The notes below the pieces were generated by a model. That model was not told where the DNA came from. It worked only from the letters and a program-made list of their open reading frames with translations, and ran no database searches. This document shows, piece by piece, positions 7,355-14,768 of a stretch of DNA of 16,430 nucleotides. The first letter of the stretch is position 1. Every line of letters starts with the position of its first letter. Source of the DNA: JBEAUL01 sp041161475 (GTDB taxonomy: Bacteria > Pseudomonadota > Gammaproteobacteria > UBA6186 > Azoamicaceae); assembly GCA_041161475.1 (NCBI GenBank), contig JBEAUL010000029.1, positions 1 through 16,430 on the forward strand. The letters run 5' to 3'. The position numbers were made by a program, and so were the translations under genes.

Positions 7355-7575
7355 GTTGACGTTCCCTCACAGGCGGTAAAAGCTTCCATACAGTGTTTTT
7401 ATTGTAGCACTAAAGTTGAATATCCAAGACATGGCCACTGTCTTTACGGGGTAATTGCACGCAAATTAAAGTCTACATGGTAGTGATTTGATGGATTTTT
7501 AGGTATAATCTCGCTAAATAACCTATTTTTACAAGCGACAAGTCTGTATCAGTCATAGTGGGCAACGTTAGAGTC
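7355..7575. other. Divergent intergenic region between the PA0020-like gene and def
   Basis: 221 bp without a supportable gene. On the plus strand there is a perfect TATAAT (7504-7509), described separately. On the minus strand TACAAT (7401-7406 as ATTGTA on plus) is the best -10 candidate for the PA0020-like gene, with TTGGAT 15 bp upstream of it as a poor -35. The Shine-Dalgarno of the minus gene (GAGGGA) lies near 7363-7368. Nothing else stands out. Confidence 0.45.
7504..7509 (+). promoter_or_regulatory. Candidate -10 element of the def-fmt promoter
   Basis: A perfect TATAAT lies 66 bp before the def ATG. No good -35 is seen at 16-18 bp; TTGATG (7488-7493) is too near. Position and perfect hexamer make it the likeliest start site for def-fmt, but the promoter is only half supported. 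Confidence 0.4.
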
Positions 7576-8076
7576 ATGAAACTACCTGTATTAGAATATC
7601 CCCATCCATTTCTTAAACAACCCGTACCACCGGTTATTATTATCAATGACCAGATCCTTGCGCATCTGGATGACATGCTTGAAACCATGTACGCAGAAAA
7701 TGGCGTGGGATTAGCCGCTACCCAGGTAGGCATAGCTTGGCAACTGGTTGTGATTGATGTATCAGAAAATCGCGATACCCCTTTATTCCTAATTAACCCT
7801 AAAATAGTGGCTTCAAATCGTGATATCGTATCAGAAGAGGGTTGCTTATCTTTTCCTGGTATTTACGTGAAAGTTCCTCGAAAAGAAACGGTTACTGTTG
7901 AATATCTAAACCGTGAAGGTCAAACGCAATCCTTATCGGCAGAGGGTCTACTCAGCATCTGTATACAACATGAAATCGATCATCTAAACGGTGTGACCTT
8001 TTTCGATCACTTATCTTCCTTAAAAAAATCATTTGTCTTAAAAAGACTTAAAAAACAGGGTAAAATTTATTCATGA
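7576..8076 (+). CDS. def: Peptide deformylase
   Basis: Removes the formyl group from the N-terminal Met of new proteins; a metal-dependent cytoplasmic hydrolase. All three family motifs are present: GVGLAATQVG (43-52), EEGCLSFP (87-94) and QHEIDHLNG (131-139). The metal ligands fall at Cys90, His132 and His136, the same numbers as in the E. coli enzyme if the ATG at 7576 is used. A GTG at 7558 would add six residues, but the 166-aa form begins like known deformylases (MKLPVLEYPHP), so the ATG is preferred; neither start has a strong ribosome-binding site. The stop codon overlaps the fmt start (ATGA), so the two are translationally coupled. Pairing def with fmt balances formylation and deformylation. 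Confidence 0.97.
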   Translation: MKLPVLEYPHPFLKQPVPPVIIINDQILAHLDDMLETMYAENGVGLAATQVGIAWQLVVIDVSENRDTPLFLINPKIVASNRDIVSEEGCLSFPGIYVKVPRKETVTVEYLNREGQTQSLSAEGLLSICIQHEIDHLNGVTFFDHLSSLKKSFVLKRLKKQGKIYS

Positions 8077-9017
8077 GCCTTAAAATTTGCTTTGCAGGAA
8101 CCCCCGTTTTTGCCAGCGCCATCTTGTCTTTTTTGATTGAAAAATCGTGTCATATCGCTGCCGTTTACACACAAACAGATAAACCGGCAGGGAGAGGCCG
8201 TCGATTAACGCCATCTCCGGTAAAAACCTTGGCTTTAGCCCATAACTGCCCTATTTATCAACCAAGCACCTTAAGAACACCAACAGCACAAGAAGCCCTG
8301 GGTACATTAGCACCAGACTTGCTGATCGTTGTTGCTTATGGTCTTATACTTCCTAAAGCTGTTTTGAGCATTCCACGGTATGGTTGCATTAATATACATG
8401 CTTCATTGTTACCGCGTTGGCGCGGTGCTGCACCTATTCAACGAGCTATTGAAGCGGGAGATACAGAAACAGGCATTACTATTATGCAAATGGATGAAGG
8501 TCTTGATACCGGCGATATGCTTGTTAAAAAACATTGTGCGATTGATTCAACAGAAACAAGCCAAAGTTTACACGATAAACTGATTCCGCTTGCACAAAGT
8601 GCGCTATGGGAAACACTAAACGCGTTGGAAAACGGCAATCCCATCAAACCTACTGTACAACCAGAAATAGGCGTTACATACGCCCATAAAATTCAGAAAA
8701 TAGAAGCCAAACTAGCATGGGAAAACACTGCTGTTGTGTTAGAAAGAAAAATACGCGCCTTTAATCCTTGGCCAATTGCTTTCAGCTATTTTTCTGGATC
8801 TGAACCGATTCGCATTCTTTCTGCCACAGTTTCAACCCAAACGCATACCACCGTACCAGGTACCGTTTTATCCCTTTCTAGTGAAGGTTTGTTGGTTGCC
8901 GTAGGGAATGGTACCTGTCTTAATATTGACACAATACAATTACCGGGAAAAACCCCTCAACCAGTAAAAAATGTATTACAAAACAATGCGTTGCGTAAAC
9001 AACTCAATCTGAACTAA
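8073..9017 (+). CDS. fmt: Methionyl-tRNA formyltransferase
   Basis: Transfers a formyl group from 10-formyltetrahydrofolate to initiator Met-tRNA. The 314 aa (E. coli 315) have the N-terminal formyltransferase domain with ICFAGTPVFA (5-14), the tRNA-contacting loop PAGRGRRLTPSPVK (38-51), the active-site segment INIHASLLPRWRGAAPIQ (106-123) with Asn107 and His109, and MDEGLDTGDM (140-149) with Asp145, the catalytic triad. The C-terminal domain (about 205-314) is intact, with FNPWPIAF in its first part. Its ATG overlaps the def stop by 4 bp. In most relatives rsmB follows; here the gene instead runs tail-to-tail into a lyase gene on the other strand, with 4 bp of overlap and no terminator between them. 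Confidence 0.98.
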   Translation: MSLKICFAGTPVFASAILSFLIEKSCHIAAVYTQTDKPAGRGRRLTPSPVKTLALAHNCPIYQPSTLRTPTAQEALGTLAPDLLIVVAYGLILPKAVLSIPRYGCINIHASLLPRWRGAAPIQRAIEAGDTETGITIMQMDEGLDTGDMLVKKHCAIDSTETSQSLHDKLIPLAQSALWETLNALENGNPIKPTVQPEIGVTYAHKIQKIEAKLAWENTAVVLERKIRAFNPWPIAFSYFSGSEPIRILSATVSTQTHTTVPGTVLSLSSEGLLVAVGNGTCLNIDTIQLPGKTPQPVKNVLQNNALRKQLNLN

Positions 9018-9772
9018 CCAGCAGCTATATTGATTGCTTTTCCTTTGTACAAGGTGAAGTTATCAAAACGAATATAGGTTGTTTTACTTGGCGCCCACGT
9101 GGCATCATTACCGCCATAAAAAGAGCTAAAACACACATGGTCGATTGTGGCATTTTCATCACCCCTAAAAGGTATCTCTGTTCTTTTCAAAATAAGCTTA
9201 TTATCAAGCCATAGCTCTGCAGTACCATCAGGTTTGTTTGCACCAGAATTAAGCTTCATATAAATTTGAATACGATGCCATTTACCTATCTGAAACACAG
9301 GCGCTGTGGTTTGGGTTACAATGCCACAGTCTGCATTGGTTGTTATCCTGGTTTGATCATAAATATACAGACATACGTTACCGTCACGCTTCCACATCAA
9401 GCGATAACTCCAGGCGTTCGTGGGCTGAGGTTTAACACAACCAGTTGTTGTTACACTCAAAGGCCCACCACGTAAACCAGGTAATTTACCTCCCTTTACC
9501 CATTCAAACCCTTCTTCAAAAAAAAGATAATACTCCAAAGTATACTCTACTCTATTGGTATCATTGATCGCCACATAAGCAGCAAGACGAGGGCTCCCTA
9601 TATTATTTGGCACATAGGCAACGCGTACACATGAGCCGCCATGCAATCCAAGGTTTTTCGTTAAAGAACCACTGGAAATACTTTTTAAAAAATTACTGCT
9701 GGATTCTAATTTATCCTGAAAAAGAACCTTATGGGAATTTACTAAGGGTGAGACGCGATGTACTATAGTCAT
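9014..9772 (-). CDS. Polysaccharide lyase family 14-like protein (alginate/glucuronan lyase type)
   Basis: The 252-aa product resembles PL14 lyases, which cleave uronic-acid polymers by beta-elimination and are known from Chlorella viruses, molluscs and fungi. The core motif FEWVKGGKLPGLRGG (89-103) is followed by WSYRLMWKRDGNVCLYIYDQ (121-140), WHRIQIYMKLN (165-175), DGTAELWLDNKLIL (182-195) and FSSFYGGNDATWAP (215-228), then FDNFTLYKG. Lys97, Ser122, Arg124, Tyr136 and Tyr138 can be laid on the catalytic Lys, Ser, Arg, Tyr, Tyr reported for the Chlorella virus enzyme, with the same 2-, 12- and 2-residue spacings from Ser onward. I chose the ATG with AAGGA 5 nt upstream; an ATG 27 nt earlier has no ribosome-binding site. 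No signal peptide is visible, so secretion would need a non-Sec route. It lies 110 bp behind gyrB. Substrate is unknown. Confidence 0.82.
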   Translation of the reverse strand: MTIVHRVSPLVNSHKVLFQDKLESSSNFLKSISSGSLTKNLGLHGGSCVRVAYVPNNIGSPRLAAYVAINDTNRVEYTLEYYLFFEEGFEWVKGGKLPGLRGGPLSVTTTGCVKPQPTNAWSYRLMWKRDGNVCLYIYDQTRITTNADCGIVTQTTAPVFQIGKWHRIQIYMKLNSGANKPDGTAELWLDNKLILKRTEIPFRGDENATIDHVCFSSFYGGNDATWAPSKTTYIRFDNFTLYKGKAINIAAG

Positions 9773-9812
9773 GAGATTCCTTCTCCGATAATCTGTCATC
9801 CATTACATCAAC

Positions 9813-9841
9813 ATTCTATTACCATGATGCTGATAGTGCAA
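9813..9841 (-). promoter_or_regulatory. Candidate promoter of the PL14-like gene
   Basis: On the minus strand TTGCAC (9836-9841) and TAGAAT (9813-9818) are 17 bp apart. The -10 matches 5 of 6 bases, the -35 only 3 of 6. It lies between gyrB and the lyase ATG, so the lyase may be transcribed on its own instead of by read-through from gyrB. Confidence 0.33.
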
Positions 9842-9853
9842 CTAATGACAAAG

Positions 9854-9870
9854 CAATCTCACCCAGATTG
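9854..9870 (-). terminator. Possible weak terminator after gyrB
   Basis: On the minus strand CAATCT-GGGTG-AGATTG forms a perfect 6-bp stem with a 5-nt loop, 12 bp after the gyrB stop codon. It is followed by CTTTG, a poor T-run, so termination is doubtful. A T4 run lies on its upstream side. Confidence 0.3.
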
Positions 9871-9882
9871 AAAATAGGAACA

Positions 9883-12309
9883 CTATATATCTAAGTTGCT
9901 AACCAATAATGCATTTTGCTCTATAAAATCACGTCTACTTTCAACATTATCACCCATCAAAGTTGTAAACATCGCATCAGCAGAAATCGCATCCTCAATA
10001 CGTACGCGCATCATGCGTCTTACAGCCGGGTCCATTGTGGTTTCCCACAACTGATCGGGATTCATTTCACCCAAACCTTTATAGCGCTGTATTTGTTGGC
10101 CACGCTTAGATTCTTCCAGTAACCACAGCAACACTTGACGAAATGTATTCACTGCAAGCTTTTTCTCACCTCGTTTGATATAAGCACCAGATTCAAGTAA
10201 ATCAGAAAATTCATGTCCCAATTCAAGTAAACGCTTATAATCTGAACTTCGCCAAAAATCACTCGAAAACACATAGTGTCTTTGTATTCCATGCGACAAT
10301 CCAGTCACCTCAAGTGCGTAAGCACCTTCTTGTGTTGCTACATAATGAAATGAATAAACAACGCCATCCGATTCAAGTTGCTTTACTTTTTCTCCATAAG
10401 CAACAATCCACTGTTGTACGCTTACTTCATCGGCCCAATGCGCTGTAAAATCAGCCATATGGGCGAAAGCTTCGAGCAAAGCGACAGGATATCTGTGTCC
10501 AAAACGCTGGAGGAACTCCAGCAAGCTTCGATAACGGTGCACCAGACCCTCAAGTATGGCTCCTTGTATTGGAGGGGCTTCTTTGTTCACAAAAAGTGCA
10601 GCCTTATCCTCTAAAGCAATTTGTAGCAAATATTCTTCTAAAGCCCGATCGTCTTTTACATACTGCACTTGCTTACCACGCTTAACACGATATAAGGGAG
10701 GCTGAGCAATAAAAACATGCCCTCTCTCGATAATTTCTAGCATTTGTCGGTAAAAAAACGTGAGTAATAAAGTTCTAATGTGTGAACCGTCGACATCTGC
10801 GTCAGTCATAATGATGATGCTATGGTACCGTAATTTTTCTATCTTAAAATCTTCATGGCCAATACCACAACCCAAAGCTGAGATAAGCGTAACCACTTCT
10901 TGAGAGGCCAACATTTTATCAAATCGCGCTTTCTCAACATTTAAAATTTTCCCTTTTAAGGGCAAAATGGCTTGCGTGCGCCGATCTCTGGCTTGTTTTG
11001 CAGATCCACCTGCGGAATCACCCTCAACCAGATATAACTCACACAATGCAGGATCTTTTTCTTGGCAATCGGCCAATTTTCCAGGTAAGCCCCCAATATC
11101 CAAAGCCCCCTTTCGGCGCGTCATCTCTCTGGCACGTCTTGCCGCTTCTCGGGCACGGGCTGCTTCAATCATTTTGTTACAAATTGCTTTTGCAACAGTG
11201 GGGTTTTCTAGTAAAAATGCTTGAAATTTTTCATTCACAACAGATTCTACAACCCCCTTTACCTCAGAGGAAACGAGTTTTTCTTTCGTTTGAGAAGAAA
11301 ATTTTGGATCCGGCACTTTTACAGACAATACCGCCGTCAATCCTTCTCTTGCGTCATCCCCAGAGGTTGATACTTTCGCTTTTTTTAAATAACCCTCTGT
11401 TTCTAAGTAAGTATTCAAGGTGCGCGTGAGTGCAGCACGAAAACCAGCTAAATGGGTTCCACCATCTCTTTGGGGAATATTGTTGGTATAGCAGAAAATA
11501 TTTTCTTGATAACTGTCATTCCACTGTAAACTGACTTCAACTGACATACCTTGTTTTTCTGTTTTACAATAGAAAACTTGATTGTGAATAAGCGTTTTAT
11601 TACGGTTTAAATAGGCAATAAAGGCAGAAACACCTCCTTTGTGTTCAAACACCTCTGTTCGCGCATCTCGTTCGTCTGATAGGGTAATTTTTACACCGGC
11701 ATTTAAAAAAGATAATTCCCTTAGACGCTTTGCCAATAGATCGTAACTAAAATGCACATTGGTAAACGTTTCATCGCTGGGTCTAAACCAAATTTCTGTG
11801 CCTGTTTTATCTGTATTGTCTATTTGCTTGAGGGGGGCTTGAGGCTCACCATGCACATAATCCTGCTGATAAACATGCCCTTCACGTTTAATGGTCAGAC
11901 GTAACTTTTCTGACAAGGCATTAACAACTGAAACCCCAACACCATGTAAACCACCTGAGACCTTGTAAGAGTTGGCATCAAACTTACCCCCAGCATGTAG
12001 GACGGTCATAATCACCTCTGCTGCGGAACGTCCTTCTTCCTCATGAAGGTCTACAGGAATACCCCTTCCATCGTCTCTGACTGTGATAGATTCGCCAGGA
12101 TGGATAATTACTTCTACATTGGTGCAGTAACCCGCCAGAGCCTCGTCAATTGCATTATCAACCACTTCAAACACCATGTGATGCAAGCCTGTGCCATCGT
12201 CTGTATCCCCAATATACATCCCTGGCCGTTTCCTAACAGCATCCAACCCTTTTAGTACCTTGATACTGGTCGAGTCGTAGGTTTTATCTATGGTGGACTC
12301 ATTGGTCAT
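9883..12309 (-). CDS. gyrB: DNA gyrase subunit B
   Basis: ATPase subunit of gyrase, which introduces negative supercoils together with GyrA. The 808-aa protein has the GHKL ATPase domain: RKRPGMYIGD (26-35), EVVDNAIDEALAG (48-60), DDGRGIPV (79-86) and SGGLHGVGVSVVNALS (118-133). The TOPRIM domain shows LVEGDSAGGSAKQARDR (427-443), LPLKGKILNVEKAR (449-462) and MTDADVDGSHIRTL (501-514). A long insertion (about 560-730) marks the gammaproteobacterial form, and QRYKGLGEMNPDQLWETTMD near the C-terminus completes the GyrA-binding part. The ATG at 12309 has AGGGG 7 nt upstream; a GTG directly before it would add one Met and is less likely. It follows recF after 121 bp that hold two parS-like sites, so it probably has its own promoter. 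topA lies in the same window. Confidence 0.98.
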   Translation of the reverse strand: MTNESTIDKTYDSTSIKVLKGLDAVRKRPGMYIGDTDDGTGLHHMVFEVVDNAIDEALAGYCTNVEVIIHPGESITVRDDGRGIPVDLHEEEGRSAAEVIMTVLHAGGKFDANSYKVSGGLHGVGVSVVNALSEKLRLTIKREGHVYQQDYVHGEPQAPLKQIDNTDKTGTEIWFRPSDETFTNVHFSYDLLAKRLRELSFLNAGVKITLSDERDARTEVFEHKGGVSAFIAYLNRNKTLIHNQVFYCKTEKQGMSVEVSLQWNDSYQENIFCYTNNIPQRDGGTHLAGFRAALTRTLNTYLETEGYLKKAKVSTSGDDAREGLTAVLSVKVPDPKFSSQTKEKLVSSEVKGVVESVVNEKFQAFLLENPTVAKAICNKMIEAARAREAARRAREMTRRKGALDIGGLPGKLADCQEKDPALCELYLVEGDSAGGSAKQARDRRTQAILPLKGKILNVEKARFDKMLASQEVVTLISALGCGIGHEDFKIEKLRYHSIIIMTDADVDGSHIRTLLLTFFYRQMLEIIERGHVFIAQPPLYRVKRGKQVQYVKDDRALEEYLLQIALEDKAALFVNKEAPPIQGAILEGLVHRYRSLLEFLQRFGHRYPVALLEAFAHMADFTAHWADEVSVQQWIVAYGEKVKQLESDGVVYSFHYVATQEGAYALEVTGLSHGIQRHYVFSSDFWRSSDYKRLLELGHEFSDLLESGAYIKRGEKKLAVNTFRQVLLWLLEESKRGQQIQRYKGLGEMNPDQLWETTMDPAVRRMMRVRIEDAISADAMFTTLMGDNVESRRDFIEQNALLVSNLDI

Positions 12310-12342
12310 CACAACACCCCTGTTTGTCTAGAAATAATGAAC

Positions 12343-12358
12343 TGTTCCACATGGAACA
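12343..12358. promoter_or_regulatory. parS-like site, one base off the palindrome
   Basis: TGTTCCACATGGAACA matches the 16-bp bacterial parS consensus (TGTTNCACGTGNAACA) except that the central CG is CA. It lies 34 bp before gyrB and 34 bp (start to start) from the perfect site at 12377. It is probably a second, weaker ParB-binding site; ParB could also affect gyrB transcription from here. Confidence 0.7.
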
Positions 12359-12376
12359 AAGATTGAGGTCTAGGCA

Positions 12377-12392
12377 TGTTCCACGTGGAACA
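12377..12392. promoter_or_regulatory. parS centromere site
   Basis: TGTTCCACGTGGAACA is a perfect palindrome and a perfect match to the parS consensus bound by chromosomal ParB. It lies in the recF-gyrB gap, close to dnaA, where parS sites usually cluster in bacteria with a ParABS system. parA and parB are not in the window and are expected elsewhere, often near gidA/rsmG. Confidence 0.9.
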
Positions 12393-12402
12393 TCAAACCT
12401 TA

Positions 12403-12416
12403 GGGCTAGCAAGCCC
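12403..12416 (-). terminator. Short hairpin after recF
   Basis: GGGCT/AGCCC is a perfect 5-bp GC-rich stem with a 4-nt loop, 14 bp after the recF stop codon. No T-run follows on the minus strand (TAAGGTTTG), so it may act as an mRNA 3'-end or pause hairpin and not as a full terminator. Confidence 0.25.
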
Positions 12417-12430
12417 AACCCCTACATCTA

Positions 12431-13639
12431 CTAGGCACTATCATAACACAGACCAGCCCCTAAGCGCATGCCACACCCTTCTCCGCCAGCCACCACACGG
12501 GGCAACAGGATACGATTTTCAGACACCTTTTTGGCCAGCGGGCCTTCTGGTTGCGTTGTAGTGGCTATCCATTGCACAGCAAGCCCAGAGAAGCCCTCAA
12601 ATAATCTGTTTAAAGCTCCTTCATCTAACTCAGCGTCCACATCGTCCACAAGCAAGACACAAGAGCGCCCAGTCTCCTTGAACAGTAGACGGGCTCTAGC
12701 CACCAGTAACGCACAAATCAATAACTTCGTTTGACCCCTTGACAGTACATGCCTTGCTGGGGTATCTCCCACATAAATCTCTATATCTGCTCGATGAGGC
12801 CCAACACTGGTATATCCCATCAGAACATCTCGCTTAAACCGCTCAGCAAGTGCATGCGCCAACCCGGAATCAACTGAGTAACCCGGGAAATAGGTTATAC
12901 GCCAAGCAAATGTAGGCAAAAATTCGATAATTGTTTGCATAAAAATAGGCTCAAACAGGGACCAATACACCCGTCTTATGGCTTCCACTGCTTCAGCGGC
13001 TTCTAAAAAGGCTTTATCCCAAGCCTCCCAAAGTGTGCTCGCGCCTAGGTTACCACCCATCGTTCGCAATAAAGCGTTTCGTTGCTTAAGGATACCCGCG
13101 TAGTGTCGCCACGCGCCCGAAAAATGTTGTTTAATAAAAAAACAGCCCCAGTCGAGCAATTGACGTCGATAAGTCGATCCCGCTTCCAAAATATTAAAGC
13201 TACTCGCATACAACAACTGTAAAGGCACTTTTGCCACCACACTACTGGCGCAAACAACACCATCATCCGTCTCAAAACGCAAACGATGTGGATATCCCTG
13301 ATCTGCTACGCGAAACTCTGTTTGCTCAAAATATGCAAGCGAATCAGTATTGTCAGGCTCTTCCGGTGTAGCAGGGATTCGCCAAGAAGTTCTTTCACAA
13401 ACGGTTAATACAGATTGAAATGGCTGTTTTTCACCTATTTTCGTTAACCCTTTAATTTTTGTGCCTCGAAAAGAACGGCCAAAGCCAAATAAAGCGATCG
13501 CTTCCATCAGGCTTGTTTTTCCCGATCCATTTTCTCCGCAAATTAAGGTTGCTTCAGGAGAAAATTCTGCTGAAAAATATTCAAAATTCCTAAAGTTAGA
13601 CAATAAAAGTTGCTTTATCCACACAATAGCATGCCACAC
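12431..13639 (-). CDS. recF: DNA replication and repair protein RecF
   Basis: SMC-like ATPase that helps RecO and RecR load RecA at single-stranded gaps. Seen in the 402 aa: Walker A GENGSGKT (35-42), EAIALFGFGRSFRG (46-59), the RecF signature LLDWGCFF then WRHYAGILKQRNALL (161-191), GPHRADI (280-286), the ABC signature LSRGQTK (299-305) and Walker B CVLLVDDVDAELDE (327-340). It is about 40 residues longer than typical RecF: there is extra sequence around 83-110 and a Gly-rich tail after 380. The start is uncertain: the GTG at 13639 is 14 bp behind dnaN with a poor AGAG ribosome-binding site, and a GTG five codons later would also fit family N-termini. It is cotranscribed with dnaA-dnaN by layout. 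Confidence 0.95.
   Translation of the reverse strand: MWHAIVWIKQLLLSNFRNFEYFSAEFSPEATLICGENGSGKTSLMEAIALFGFGRSFRGTKIKGLTKIGEKQPFQSVLTVCERTSWRIPATPEEPDNTDSLAYFEQTEFRVADQGYPHRLRFETDDGVVCASSVVAKVPLQLLYASSFNILEAGSTYRRQLLDWGCFFIKQHFSGAWRHYAGILKQRNALLRTMGGNLGASTLWEAWDKAFLEAAEAVEAIRRVYWSLFEPIFMQTIIEFLPTFAWRITYFPGYSVDSGLAHALAERFKRDVLMGYTSVGPHRADIEIYVGDTPARHVLSRGQTKLLICALLVARARLLFKETGRSCVLLVDDVDAELDEGALNRLFEGFSGLAVQWIATTTQPEGPLAKKVSENRILLPRVVAGGEGCGMRLGAGLCYDSA
13615..13623 (+). promoter_or_regulatory. DnaA box (perfect R1 type)
   Basis: TTATCCACA, the strict DnaA consensus, sits at the start of recF. A given 9-mer is expected about 0.13 times in this window counting both strands, so a perfect copy here may be meaningful, though a single box inside a coding region can be chance. 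Confidence 0.4.
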
Positions 13640-13653
13640 TGTCTCTATTTTTA

Positions 13654-14763
13654 CTAAAATTTCATCGGCATAATAACGTACAAGCTGTCATTACAACCAT
13701 CTCCCTGTAGTTTTGCACTGCTATTTAACCCAGAAAATAAGAAGCGAACACGATTATGCTGAATGGCTTGTAAGCAGTCCAAAAGGTATTTTATATTAAA
13801 CACAATTTCAAAAGCATCACCGTTATATTCAACATCGAGATCTTCTTCAACCTGATCGGATTCAGCGTTTGCCGCTGTTAAAGTCAATTTATGATTTAAC
13901 AACTTCAGACGAACGGCACGAAATCGATCGCTAAATAAAGCAGCAACACGATTAAATGCCTCTTTTAAGCGCTGTTTATCTGCACACATTTCTCCCAAAC
14001 GGGCCTCTGGAATTAGGCGCCGATACTCCGGAAATTTTGCCTCTAGTAAGTGTGCTGTTACCTGATGGTTACCCGTTAACAGACGAAAATAACGGGCCCC
14101 AACTTCAAATAAAACGGACCCCTCCGCATTATCCAAAACACGAAGGCACTCTAAAACTGCTTTTTTTGGCAACAATACCCTAAAATCGTCGACAATCTCT
14201 TCTATCCCCGGCAAAACAGACAAGGCTAAGCGATGCCCATCTGATGCAACAGCGCTTACAGTTTTATCCTTAACCTCGATAAGTAGGCCATTTAAATACA
14301 ATCGTACATCCTGATCTGCTATGGCAAAACAAGCATTTTCAATGAATTGACGAAAAATTTTCTTTGATGCAGTAAATGATGCAATGGGGGTATCCCGATA
14401 AAAGCTTGGAAAACTTTCTGCAGACAAAATGCCCAGAGAATAGTGGCTCCTGCCTGATTGTACGCTAATTTTATCCCCCTGTTGCTTAAATGAGACGATC
14501 CCTCCATCTGGTAGCGCTCGACAGATATCATTTAATTTTCTAAAACAAATCACTAAACTGCCTGGTTCTACTTCTTTCTCTAAAATGGCCGTTGTTGTGA
14601 TTTCTATTTCCTGGTCGGTTGTTGCCAGCGCCAAGACTCCTGACTGAATCGACAATAGCACCCCTGACAGCATGGGAGAATTTGTGGCATTTTTTTTATC
14701 CACACCACCCGAAACAATACGCAATGCACGTAATAGATTTTCTCGTTGAATTTCAAATTTCAT
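13654..14763 (-). CDS. dnaN: DNA polymerase III beta subunit (sliding clamp)
   Basis: Ring-shaped homodimer that tethers DNA polymerase III and other enzymes to DNA. The 369 aa (E. coli 366) begin MKFEIQRENLLRALRIVSGG, then SPMLSGVLLSIQSGVLALAT (28-47) and TTDQEIEI. SYNGDAF-type motifs occur late (VEYNGDAFEI, about 329-338), and the protein ends YVIMPMKF, which corresponds to the usual C-terminal PM(R/K)L. Three repeated clamp domains are consistent with the length. The ATG lies 5 bp after the dnaA stop codon; its ribosome-binding site AGGTG lies inside the end of dnaA, so translation is likely coupled. A perfect DnaA box falls within its first codons. Confidence 0.97.
   Translation of the reverse strand: MKFEIQRENLLRALRIVSGGVDKKNATNSPMLSGVLLSIQSGVLALATTDQEIEITTTAILEKEVEPGSLVICFRKLNDICRALPDGGIVSFKQQGDKISVQSGRSHYSLGILSAESFPSFYRDTPIASFTASKKIFRQFIENACFAIADQDVRLYLNGLLIEVKDKTVSAVASDGHRLALSVLPGIEEIVDDFRVLLPKKAVLECLRVLDNAEGSVLFEVGARYFRLLTGNHQVTAHLLEAKFPEYRRLIPEARLGEMCADKQRLKEAFNRVAALFSDRFRAVRLKLLNHKLTLTAANAESDQVEEDLDVEYNGDAFEIVFNIKYLLDCLQAIQHNRVRFLFSGLNSSAKLQGDGCNDSLYVIMPMKF
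14696..14704 (+). promoter_or_regulatory. DnaA box (perfect R1 type)
   Basis: TTATCCACA within the early codons of dnaN, in the same orientation as the box at the start of recF. Together with that one it gives two perfect boxes within 1.1 kb inside the dnaA operon. Whether they bind DnaA in the cell is unknown. Confidence 0.4.
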
Positions 14764-14768
14764 AACAT

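Noticed and set aside
7558..7575. GTG start adding six residues to def
   Set aside because: The ATG at 7576 gives the metal-ligand numbering and N-terminus of known deformylases.
9773..9799. Upstream ATG for the PL14-like gene
   Set aside because: No ribosome-binding site there, while the ATG at 9772 has AAGGA at ideal spacing.
10998..11429. 143-aa open reading frame on the plus strand
   Set aside because: Lies wholly antisense within gyrB; composition is that of a shadow frame.
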